Assembly: GCA_001599595.1 (NCBI GenBank)
Contig: BCHH01000009.1
Coordinates: 1,153,774-1,217,773 of the forward strand
DNA length: 64,000 bases
Direction of reading: 5' to 3'
DNA from: Beverwykella pulmonaria
Taxonomy: Eukaryota; Ascomycota; Dothideomycetes; Pleosporales; Melanommataceae
Part shown: positions 11,800 through 21,124 of the stretch, piece by piece
How positions within the stretch are numbered: the stretch's first letter is position 1
How the letters are laid out: the number at the start of each line of letters is the position of its first letter
Made by a program: the position numbers and the translations under genes
The notes under the pieces: generated by a model
Told to the model about the DNA's origin: nothing
The model's database searches: none
What the model saw: the letters and a program-made list of their open reading frames with translations, nothing else

Positions 11800-12096
11800 T
11801 AGTGTTGTATCTAATTCTAATAGGTTATTAGTAGTCTCTAAGTTTCTACTGTGGCGCAGTCTTTGTAACTTTTCTAAAGGCAATCCTAATTGCAGAGGAT
11901 AGGAAGTTCTAAACCTAAAGGCTTTGGTTGATTAGAGGTCTTAGGGATCTAATCTATAACTAAATAATTTAATATAATAGTGTGTAAGTTGTACAACTAA
12001 ATTAGACGCGTCTTGGGGCTTGGACGTAATCAAACAAACAATTGTTGCAATATTATTAAGAGGCCGTCACTGGCTGTTGTAAGCTTTTGAATATAA

Positions 12097-12523
12097 TGTA
12101 ACAGCGTAGGATATTAGGACAATTAGATTTGGGTGCGAATTACTACTAAGGCATATAGGAGTGCATGAGTGAGAACGAAATACCCAAGATTAAATTAACA
12201 CCTATAGGCTGGGTACAAAAGGATATTCAAAAGCTGCCTGATCTAACTAACGACACGACTGGTTTATATACACAAAGAGAGATAAGAAAGAACAAAGCTA
12301 AGGTACTCTAGGTTTAGATAAGGACCTGTATTAGAGTTGCATCAGGCGCTGGTCTAGAGCCAAGGTAATACAGGTTTGGATATGGATTGAGCCTGTATTG
12401 GAGTTGAGTGGGGAGCAGGTCGGGAACCGAAGTCCCACCAGTTCGGGTAGGAATAGGATCTGTATCGGGATTGGGCAGGGAGCGGCTTGGTCACGTGATG
12501 GAACGATTGTTCGAATCGTTACA
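12097..12523 (-). repeat. right LTR (5' LTR in element orientation)
   Basis: 427 bp, same length and termini as the left LTR. Its inner 264 bases are mutated relative to the left copy. From 12361 outward it keeps the C/G states (for example TCACGTGATGGAACGATTG) that are T/A in the left copy. The switch falls at the same LTR position in both. Confidence 0.93.
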
Positions 12524-14712
12524 GCAACAACCTTATTGCAAATAACGTTAGGGATGTTATTTAGTAGGGAGTGGATAACTAAGTTGTCTTTGCACTAGAA
12601 AAACTTAAGATAATACACCTTACACGCTAGAGAGGACCTACAGCGCCCCCCTGCGTAATAAATGACACACTAACAATATACCTATCTACACAGGAACAGG
12701 ACTTGCCAAAGCAGCCTGCACTCTAGTAGCTTAGGGTATAGTTTAACTAAAAGCTTACCTTTAAGCAGTATATTGCTAAGCACGCTGCTAAAGCCTGCAA
12801 AGTAGCCCTCTATATCTAGGGCCTAGCTTAAACTACCTGCGGCCCCCTAGCAACCTTACTACAAAAAGCTGTTATTACCTGTGTTATCCCACAACTTCTC
12901 TATAGGGCAGAGGTATAGTACAGGGGTTGCACAAAGCCCCCCCTAGTTAGATGCTAGGCCTAAGCAGCTCTAGAGGTTAGTGCTAGACTTAGTAAACACG
13001 TAGCTATAGTCTATAGGACGCTTGCCCTTGCAGTACAAGGCGTCCTGCCTGCTTTTAGGACTGCCCCTACAGCTACACTTTTCTAAGATGCTAGCCTGCC
13101 CTTAGGCCACGTTGCCCTTAAAGAGGCAAAGATTAGATTTGCTGTACACCTATAGACTATAGATACAAGCTACCTACTTACAGAAAGGGTGCACCCCCTA
13201 CAAACTTAGTAGGGCAGAGGGGCAGGCAGTACACAGTAGCCTAGGACTATTATTAAACGTGTAGGCTCTCTACTTAACCTAGTACTAAGACTAGTTCTTA
13301 CAACACCCTACTACTTGCCTAATTGCTAGACAGATCTAACAGAGGGTAAAAAGAAGAGAGCAGCTGCTAAGGCCTTTAAAGAGTAGTAGTCACGCCTCCT
13401 ACAAAATAAAGTTACTATCTTCTCTAACAGATTAGAGCAGAGGCTTAAAGGAACCAAGCATGTCACATATAGATATGCTATATACTAGGGAGGAAGGGAA
13501 GTTAGCCACAGCAGAGGCTCCCTCTACACTTGCTTACATGTATTTGACGCTAAGGCTGTTAGAGCATGGCAAGGGCTGGAACATGTTATGCGTGACCTAG
13601 CCCTCCGCATGTAGCAAATTTAGATGTGCATTAACAGCACATTAGTTATATAGTGCCTACAAGGGAACGCACTATCCTCCTCCTAGTGGGCCTTCCTCTA
13701 ATACTAGCAGGTTATAGAGACTGTAGAGGTGAAGGTACGCTAGTCCCTAGGACATATAGGCATACTTAGGAACAAAAGGGCAGACTGCCTAGCAGATCTA
13801 GAGGCTTACAACCCCTACCCCCCAACACTACAAGCAGCTAAACCTACAGTTATAGGACTAAGGTCTAACGCCTAAGTTAAGCGCTGGCTTGCGGAAATAG
13901 AGTGGTGGAGACAAAACAAAACAACGCTCTCCACATGGTATAACTAATGGGACTTACCCTATACAAGCACCACTACACTGGCAGAGCTTAGCCTTAGCTA
14001 GCAAATCCTAGCCAAGCTGCTGTTAACTAGGACTATGCACGGCGACTACGCCTAGTATTACAGGAAGTTTAAACACAAGGACGCAGAGCTTAACTGCGCA
14101 TGCGGGAAAGAGAAAGCCCCTGGCTATATAGTCTATTGCCTAAGGGCACGCAGACGCTTTACTAGCTGGCCCCACTAACTAAGCTGGCCACCAACCAACA
14201 CCTGCAAGGGGCTTTAGTACCTTAAGGAGCTTCTTAACAGCCTAGAGGACTTTGTCACCTTTATAGGGCTCATGAGCCCTAAGGGGGTATTAAGAAGGAT
14301 TGCTGCACCTAACTAGCTTGTACTACAGGCTCTGTGATCTGCCCTTCTAGGGGCCACTAAGCAACAGGAAAACCAGCTAGTTACTGTTCTGCGGCTACAC
14401 ACTAAGCACCTCTGCAACCCCCTACCCCCCATTTCCTTACTATTTCCTTACCTTTTAACTACTACAAATGTGTCCTCTTTTGGATAAGACCCTAACGCTT
14501 ACGGCGCTACACAGAACAGAACTTCTTACTTTACTCGCATGGAGGAGTCTAGGAGAACCGACAGGCTCTATACTGATAGAGTAGCTTTTGCATGAAACGT
14601 CTCCCCCTCACGGGGAGAGGCGCGTCCCTTATGCCCCACGGGAGGCTCTTGTAGATAAAGGCCCCGGCCAAGTCTATAGGACGTAAATCAATACAACAAC
14701 AACAACAACAAG
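12524..14712 (+). mobile_element. LINE right part: RT end, RNase H, C-terminal zinc motif, (CAA)n tail
   Basis: The frame resumes after the nested element with NNLIANNVRDVI, continuing the RT reading from 4844. Near 13600-13800 it reads as a cellular-type RNase H (SLGHIGILRNKRADCLA) and near 14090-14150 as a Cys/His motif (CACGKE...C). It ends with a 3' UTR and a (CAA)n tail at 14694-14712, a typical LINE 3' end. TAG/TAA stops are frequent, so it is inactive. Confidence 0.85.
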
Positions 14713-15191
14713 CAACCATAGTTCTTTACCAAATCCTCCCACTACCCAATTTTTCAATTGCTCTAGCAAGCTTCGTTTGCCAGATCAAAAATTAAAGACT
14801 GTCTTAAGTATCACCTTCAATATCTCTATCTACAGCTATCAAAGAATTAGCTAGCGTCAAACGAAAATACATAGACCTGAGGCGAAACAGCCTGTCTACC
14901 CAACAACATGTGCCATTACCAGTGCGACACAAGGCTGACATTTGCTCACGCAGGGGTGGAAGCAGGTGGCACGAAAATTCCTAAATCACTCTAACCATCT
15001 GACCTACAAAGAGATGACAAAGGTATAATGAACTATGAATACATGCTCCTTGAACCTGTTAAAATATTTAATCGGAATTTCAAGGAGTCAGGTCAAGCAG
15101 AGGATGGAGAAGATGAAAACGCATACATGATTGATGAGACATGTACAGCATGTAAAGGCTCGGAACTGCCCTTGAGATTCCAATTCTGATT
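14713..15191. other. AT-rich spacer
   Basis: This is the sequence between the LINE tail and the decayed gene on its right. I see no convincing coding region, RNA gene or repeat boundary here. Confidence 0.4.
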
Positions 15192-15969
15192 TTGATGGAA
15201 CATTTTGGCTTCGAGAAATGGTTGCGAAATAGTATGTCATGCTGCTGCACTCTAATTAAAGTTTACTCAATCCTTTCGGGGTCTTTTACCTCAGTTGACT
15301 TTACACTTTGGCCATACGATGCAAGTGTGAATCAGCAGCTCGATAATCTTTTGGTTGCAATGCATCTTAGAAAGTTCGACTAGATTTCCGAACATCCAGC
15401 TGTCCTCTTGAGACTCCAGAAATTTGACAATAAGCCGTTTCACGATAATCAGGGTACTTGTGTGCACTGTAGTAGCCAAGAAATGTACCCTTAACTCCTG
15501 ATCCTTAGTTCTGTCTGTCCTCTGGAAGATCTTGGACATTCTTCGGGCTCGTATACGATTTTTTCCTGGGTCGCTAGGCAATACAGCGTCTTTAAGTCAT
15601 CGTGAACATCGTATCTTTCCAGGTCACGAATATTTTTCTTGTGCGTTACGTGTCCGGCAACTTTCCGGATGCAAGGTAGTGTCGGCTTTCCGCTAGACAC
15701 TTCGTTCTAAACACGGTGCAAGATACGACGAAACGAAGATAAGGACGCGGGTTATAAGCGGATAATGACAAGAAGAACTTGTCTCAAGCTTGAATACAGC
15801 GCTTGCATGACTTTCTTCGTGAACAGCCCTTCAAGTACGTTAGTTTTCGACAGGGCAATATGTTTATATCAACATACGGTTGACAAGTCTTAACTTTCTG
15901 TGATCTGGCCAGTAACGACTCACGCAAGATGATCTGGAGCAATTTGGTAGAAATATTGAGAAGAGGCAT
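15192..15969 (-). pseudogene. decayed F-box/ankyrin-like gene
   Basis: Minus-strand reading starts at ATG 15969 with MPLLNISTKLLQIILRESLL, which resembles the F-box-like start of fungal ankyrin proteins (MPLLDLPxELLxxI). It then shifts frame into EGLFTKKVMQALYSS. Later segments (DVHDDLKTLYCLATQE, RLIVKFLESQEDSW, LVELSKMHCNQKIIELL) sit in other frames and look like degraded helical repeats. At least two frameshifts and stops exclude a working product. The family assignment is by resemblance only. Confidence 0.4.
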
Positions 15970-16175
15970 TTCGAGTGAGTTGTGAAAGGATGAAAAAAGT
16001 GCTAAGTAAAGTAAGTTGATTAAAGATATTCCTTTATGTAGTAGATGAGGATCATGACATTCTGAAGAACCTAAGGATAATATGTGGGCTGCTAAAAGCG
16101 CCCGTTTTACATGCCTCGTTCCAAGGCCTGGAAGAACAATTTCGTTTCTTGATAAACGTTTAACTTATGCATGTA

Positions 16176-16199
16176 CAGTCAACTCTCGTTAGTACGATC
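16176..16199 (+). repeat. left terminal inverted repeat
   Basis: 24 bp, identical to the reverse complement of 19779-19802, preceded by TA. The adjoining subterminal bases are rich in ATCGAT-like motifs, as at the right end (atatcg repeats near 19755-19770). Confidence 0.9.
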
Positions 16200-16356
16200 A
16201 AAGCTGGGCAGGTGATTTTGATCGCAGTATCGATTTATCGATCTATCAGATTGGCGCTAGCAACCTAATTAGGGCTAAGAAGCTAATATTATGATTAGTC
16301 AGCACATATGCATCTGTAACACTTCACCCTGAACCAGAGTCTAACGCTGGCTTCAC

Positions 16357-18015
16357 ATGTCACTTTGGCGGTTCTTCTTCCCCCCCATGGCGGAGACGTT
16401 ATCCACTTCCCATACCACAGCGGTTGTTGCTCACCCAGTTGTCACGGATCTGACCGTGTGCGTCTTCTCTCCGACAGCTGCTACTTCCACCTGTAAACTG
16501 GACCCGCGCATATGGCACCACGTTAAGAAAGATCTCTATTTATATACATCTCAGCAGAGCGCATGGTTGTGTGTAGCGCTAGCGAATGAGAAAGAGCTCA
16601 AAGCTGGGGACCTAGTGGTTACGGATATCAAAATCGGCGAGCCGCCGGATCGTTCGTGGGAGAGTCGACCTGGTGGAATCTGGGTGCTGAGAAGCAAGCT
16701 CTCTGATAAGATTGACCAGGCTGTGACAGAGGTGGACGTTCTCTTTGGTGTGGATGCCGTTGACCCACGACCACAATGGACTCTTATGTCATCATCACTC
16801 CAGCTTAACGCTCAGCGAAAGGTACCGGTTGCAAGACTCAGCGTTCTTCGCGGCAGGGCCAAGCCAGACGCTCGGGCGACTTTGAGAGTCAGGGAGGACG
16901 GCACATTCAAGATTGTCCAGATCTCCGACACGCACATGGTCACTGGCGTCGGAGTTTGCAAAGATGCTATTGATGCCCATGGAAATCATCTGCCAGAGAG
17001 CGAGGCTGACCCACTCACGGTAAAATTCATTGGAAACGTTTTGGATGTTGAGAATCCAGACCTTGTGATTCTCACTGGAGATCAGTTGCACCACGATATC
17101 CCTGACAGCCAATCCGCCCTCTTCAAAGTGGTTGCCCCTATCATCGAGCGTTCGATCCCGTTCGCAGCCGTCTTTGGCAATCATGATAGTGAAGGCATCC
17201 ACGCATTGTGCGTGAGTAACTTCTTTCATAAAGTTATGCAATCCTAACTGTATACAGGCACGGCACAGATGTCAATACTTCAAAACCTGCCCTTTAGCCT
17301 CTGTGAGTCAGGCCCAGAGCAAGTCGACGGTATAGGCAACTTCTACCTTCAAGTCCTGGCTCCTGCCCCGTCACAGCTCCCGTTATCGACATTATATTTC
17401 CTGGATTCGCACAGTCAAATACCGAGCTTGATACGCAATCCTGACTACGACACTATCAAACAAAGCCAAATTGACTGGTTCGTAGATGCTTCCCAAGCGC
17501 AACGAAGCGCGCGTGAGAAGGACGATAACGACAACCACTTTCATTTGTCTTTGGCTTTCCTACACATCCCTCTTCCTGAGTTTGGAGACCGCCGTCTTAA
17601 TATACGCAACGGCCACCGGAGGGAACCGACTGAGAGCCCTAGCCTCAATTCCCATTTCTACGACGCTTTGGTCAAAGGAGGCATATCAGCATTAGGCTGC
17701 GGGCACGATCACGTGAATGACTTTTGCGCTCTGCTACCACAACGTATGCGGCAGGATGGCGACAACTCCTTTCAGCCCGGTCCTTGGCTATGCTATGGAG
17801 GTGGCAGTGGATTCGGGGGATATTGTTCGTTCGGTAGAAAACGATTTCACCGACGGACGCGGGTTTGGGAAATCGATTCGAAGATTGGGAGCTTGAGGAC
17901 TTGGAAACAGGTCGAATATGCCATGAGCAGAATTGATGAGATGGTGCTTGTGGAAAGTGGAGCGGTGTTAGAAGAGGACATTGTGCCGTTAGTTGATGCT
18001 GACATCGCTACGTGA
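16357..18015 (+). CDS. calcineurin-like metallophosphoesterase (Dcr2/Sia1-like), 533 aa
   Basis: Two exons, 16357-17211 and 17269-18015, with a 57-nt phase-0 intron (GTGAGT...CACAG, branch-like CTAAC). All metallophosphatase signatures are present: DTH (about residues 191-193), GDQ (Asp about 242), GNHD (about 275-277), a later HIPLPEF, and GHDH (about 430-433). These bind the two catalytic metals. The family includes yeast Dcr2, a phosphatase acting in ER stress and cell-cycle control; the substrate here is unknown. The start could also be Met11 (MAETLSTS). The gene shows no RIP stops and has host-like base composition, yet sits only 157 bp from the left inverted repeat of a DNA transposon. 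I consider it intact. Confidence 0.88.
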
Positions 18016-18473
18016 TGCAGCAAGAAGCATAAGGAGACTGCTAGGTATCCATAAAACTCTTCATCATACCCACATCCACAATCAACACAGTAAATATTCA
18101 CAATGATCTCATCTTAGCGGGTCGTATCAGCCAATGGGATTTCGGCAACGTACTTTTACTATCGCAATTTCGCTGTCATTACGGAATTTGTGAGGCGCTT
18201 GGTGGTGTCCACCGGTGGAGCATTACTCTCAAGACAGACGGATATCATAAGTCTTCTCAGAGGATACATTTGGGAGGATCGTTGACCAAATGGCAAGCAA
18301 AGTCTTTGTACCCAGTGGAATGTTTATCCTAGGAGCGGATTTTGCTGAACTTCCTAGCGCCCCCGAACCAACCTATCTACCCACAGCCAGCATTAACTGT
18401 ATTAGGTCTGAGCTCTCAAGTCAGGATTCTCCACACCTTCCACCTCGCACACCTTCTTACTTCAATACGTGAG

Positions 18474-18693
18474 ATGACGCAGCTTTTAAATCTTCCGGCG
18501 GAGTTGTTGCTGGGAATAGCTACCTTTTTATCACGGAGTGAACACGCCACGCTCTGTGCAGTGACTGGCAGGCAGGCAAACTATTCAAAAAAGGGGTCTA
18601 AAGAAGCTCTATAATTTTGTCAAAGCTATCATTTACAGCTTGAGCTACTTTACCACCCTTTCCTCGACTTCTTTCCGGAAACTACCATGGAAC
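18474..18693 (+). pseudogene. F-box fragment
   Basis: ATG at 18474 opens MTQLLNLPAELLLGIATFLS, a clear F-box-type N-terminus. Homology fades after about 40 residues and a stop falls near 18612. It ends about 40 bp before the truncated transposase, so it appears to be a captured or rearranged scrap inside the transposon. Confidence 0.5.
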
Positions 18694-18694
18694 C

Positions 18695-19489
18695 TCACAG
18701 ACGGTAAATAGAGTAGGTGTTATCAACCTCTTCGCGATATGCTGCCTTGAGTGGGGCGAATACAGCAGCATCGCAAGGCTGAAGCTTATGAGAAGTATGG
18801 GAGGGGAGCCGACATAGGATGATGTCGTTTGTAAGACAGAACTCAAGAATTTCAAGGGTCTCATGGGTACCGAAGCCGTCACAGATTAGTACTCGAGGGT
18901 TTTCATTAGCTCGTTCCTTGGTTTCGGGGTCAAATATACGCTGAAGCCATTGCAGGCTGATGTAGGAATCAGTATATCCAGATTCGTTGCATGCATACTG
19001 CCAGCCAGGGGTAGGAAACGTGGTCCAATTACTCCGATGGGTGGTGGCCGGCCAGATAATCATAGGGTTTAGATACCTACCATCAGCACTGATGCACTCG
19101 GTGGCAGTTATTGTCGTGCGCTTGACGCGCGCACCCCTGTAGTCTCGCGTGTCATCCTTACCTACAAGGACTTTAATAGGGCCTAGCATAGATAGCATAA
19201 CACCAGTCTCGTCCATGTTGTAGACATTCTCCGCTAGGATAGCTGGATCTTGTAATACTGCTCCAATCACCTCGAACCAGTGTGTAATCTTCAGATAAGT
19301 GTTCTTCTCGTAACGGCTCCAGTCTAGCGCCGTAACCATTCTTGCCTGGATTACTGGATGGCGCTTCCTAAAAGCTCTCGACCAGTTCGGATGCGGCGGC
19401 TTCGGTGGTCTGCCGGGCGCCGACGCTGTCAGGTACAAGTGACAGCTTGCAAGGCCGCCTCTTTTTATCTCATTAATCAGACGGTCCAC
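18695..19489 (-). pseudogene. Fot1/pogo-like DDE transposase, truncated
   Basis: A long open minus-strand frame (264 codons from 19489, where the first codon is GTG) matches the DDE_1 endonuclease of Fot1/pogo transposases. All three catalytic Asp are visible: NMDETG, LICDGFGTH, and LQPCDAAVF. Just after KAAYREEV, at about 18733, the sequence turns unrelated and stops, so the C-terminal part is lost. The N-terminal DNA-binding region upstream of 19489 is also broken by stops and frame changes. It is probably inactive on its own, although the endonuclease core is unmutated and shows no RIP. Confidence 0.8.
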
Positions 19490-19778
19490 AGAGGATTTTC
19501 CTAGCGCGGCGCTAAGGCTCGCTAAGGCTCGCCTTGAACTTCGGATCTTAACATCAAGAAAGCCTAATCAGGTTCTTGACGGATCCGGATCACGCAATGA
19601 TAGAAGAATAGAAAGGAAGATAGGTATTAGGCCTAATTAGGCCCCCTAGCACCTCAATAAGCCGATATCCTCAAATTACAGCCGGTATATCGGTGATCGG
19701 GGTAGTAACAGAATTTGTATGGAGAACGAATTTTGGCAGGTAATCATATCGCAATATCGAAAATATCGCCATATAGAG

Positions 19779-19802
19779 GATCGTACTAACGAGAGTTGAC
19801 TG
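19779..19802 (-). repeat. right terminal inverted repeat
   Basis: Exact inverse of 16176-16199, followed by TA at 19803-19804. Confidence 0.9.
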
Positions 19803-19804
19803 TA

Positions 19805-20118
19805 CTTATAAATTTGTACAAGCATTCACACATTTTCGTCCTCCAGGGACCAACCAATGAAGGAATAAAAACAAACAAAAATAAACCTACTCAGGAAACC
19901 ATTGAAATACGTTTCGCGCAGAGCTGTTAACATCTACAAGAAATAAAATTGAGGGAGGCAAAGTTGACATATTGACATATTGCACGAATTCGGGAATCTC
20001 TGAAGCATACAAGTTTCAATCCCATGTAGATTTGTATCTAGTTACAAACTAGATTTATTCAATCACTAGGCTACTTTAAACCACAGTTCATAATCTACTA
20101 CATAAGGCAGCCATGCAA
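19805..20118. other. AT-rich spacer
   Basis: I see nothing coding here. It separates the transposon from the solo-LTR-like repeat. Confidence 0.4.
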
Positions 20119-20568
20119 TGCGCTGTAGCGAAGAGCTACTTTGCTCGAGTCCACCTCTGGCGATTGTTGAAAGCTTGGATGCATGGTGTAGGGAAGTGTT
20201 CATGGCTCTCTTTCAGCTGCTTACTTCGTCATCATCCAGCATAATATATACTTATTATCGAGCAATCGAACATCGGATCCGGCATCACCCAAACCAACAC
20301 CTCGCCCCACCGACAACGACCACACGAAGAGGACCCCGAGGGGGTAACCAGGATCATTCTTCTATCTTTCAGCATATATCCCTTTCTTTCCTTTGGTAGC
20401 TAGATACAATGAAGTTGCAACAGTCTACTACCAAACCTCATCTTCTTTGTGAACGTCACTCAAGACTTTTGATTTTCCTGCCTCAGCGCATTGCTGCTTC
20501 GGATATCGCATGGCTGCAAGTCGCCCTCTACCCTCCTGATTTCTATATCATCCCTTTGCTCCACCACA
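20119..20568 (+). repeat. solo-LTR-like repeat, copy A
   Basis: About 450 bp, TGCGCTGTAGC...CCACCACA, related along its whole length to copies at 49438-49890 (inverted) and 57595-58056. Shared blocks include CTACTTTGC, ATGCATGGTG, TGGTAGCTAGATA and ATCGCATGGCTGC. Flanks GCAA and GCAC could be a decayed 4-bp target duplication. The TG...CA ends and lack of coding capacity suggest a solo LTR. No internal region of this family is in the window. Confidence 0.65.
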
Positions 20569-20890
20569 GCACAAAGAGGGAATCGATTCCTAATCTCCTT
20601 CAATGTGTGTCTGCGTAACCTTTTTGAGGAGATGGAAGGGCGGTAGCTTGTGTTGAGTTAAAATTAGATTGCTTCTGTTTTGTGTCTTCCTTACCTTGGT
20701 TACATCCTACTATGCACACAGACAGCACAGGCCTTCGACGCGCAAAGGTCCCGAGTCATGGTAGTATGATGATATATCTGGTCCCTCTGGAGAAAGTCCA
20801 AGCGAAGCTCCTGGGGCTCTTCCATGGCTATTATTTTCAGCTCCTCGTTTCACTCAAACCACCATAAATTGGCATTTGAAGTCAACATCT
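20569..20890. other. unassigned spacer
   Basis: Short open frames only. I see no recognisable product. Confidence 0.35.
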
Positions 20891-21124
20891 TCATGCCCTG
20901 AGATTCCTCTTCCTTTGGGTGTACTCTACGGCAAGCTTTGTGCTGCGGTAAGGGCAGCGATGATTAATACGATTTCGAGTGACCCAATCCTGCAAGCAGC
21001 GGTGGCAGACGAAGTGCCCACATGGATGCACCTGCACTGGAATCTCGTGGAGCTCGTTTGGACCACCTGAGTCGTCGACAGTGTTATACTTGCGCTTACA
21101 GATGGAGCAATTCTTATTTTTCAC
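20891..21124 (-). CDS. RING-finger domain fragment
   Basis: A minus-strand frame of 77 codons reads CSICKRKY, then VHPCGHFVCHRCLQDWV and HRCPYRS. This is the C-x2-C ... C-x-H-x2-C-x2-C ... C-P spacing of a RING E3 ubiquitin ligase. The last zinc ligand of the CPxC pair is Arg (CGC instead of TGC). The frame begins with GTG, so an upstream exon may exist; a plausible ATG in another frame lies upstream at about 21200 on this strand, but I could not find a convincing splice. It could be a one-exon remnant or the 3' exon of a small gene. The last-Cys loss suggests decay. Confidence 0.5.
   Translation of the reverse strand: MKNKNCSICKRKYNTVDDSGGPNELHEIPVQVHPCGHFVCHRCLQDWVTRNRINHRCPYRSTKLAVEYTQRKRNLRA

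Larger units (their letters stand above)
4845..12523 (-). mobile_element. complete nested chromovirus (7.68 kb) inside the LINE
   Basis: Two 427-bp LTRs (4845-5271 and 12097-12523), both TGTAAC...GTTACA, are flanked by GCAAC duplications. Coding is on the minus strand. The reverse complement of a polypurine tract (CTACCCCCCCTCC) abuts the left LTR, and gag starts near the right LTR. Order along the element: gag with CCHC knuckle, protease, RT, RNase H, integrase, chromodomain, antisense ORF, polypurine tract. All coding parts are riddled with RIP stops. The two LTRs show a reciprocal clean/mutated pattern that is described under findings. Confidence 0.93.
16176..19802 (-). mobile_element. Fot1/pogo-like DNA transposon with apparent gene cargo
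   Basis: Perfect 24-bp terminal inverted repeats starting CAGTCAACTCTCGTTAGTAC lie at 16176-16199 and, inverted, at 19779-19802. Each is flanked by TA (16174-16175, 19803-19804), the target duplication of Tc1/mariner-type elements. The palindrome CCTAATTAGG occurs near both ends (16264-16273 and 19632-19641), supporting the two ends as one family. A pogo-type transposase lies on the minus strand next to the right end. Between it and the left end are a metallophosphoesterase gene and an F-box scrap. At 3.6 kb it is about twice a standard Fot1. The alternative is two separate element remnants flanking a resident gene. Confidence 0.7.

Noticed and set aside
12398..12598. 66-codon plus-strand frame crossing the right LTR end
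   Set aside because: It spans the LTR/LINE junction and is an accident of the unmutated outer LTR half.
16795..17241. 148-codon minus-strand frame inside the phosphatase gene
   Set aside because: Antisense shadow of a well-supported exon.
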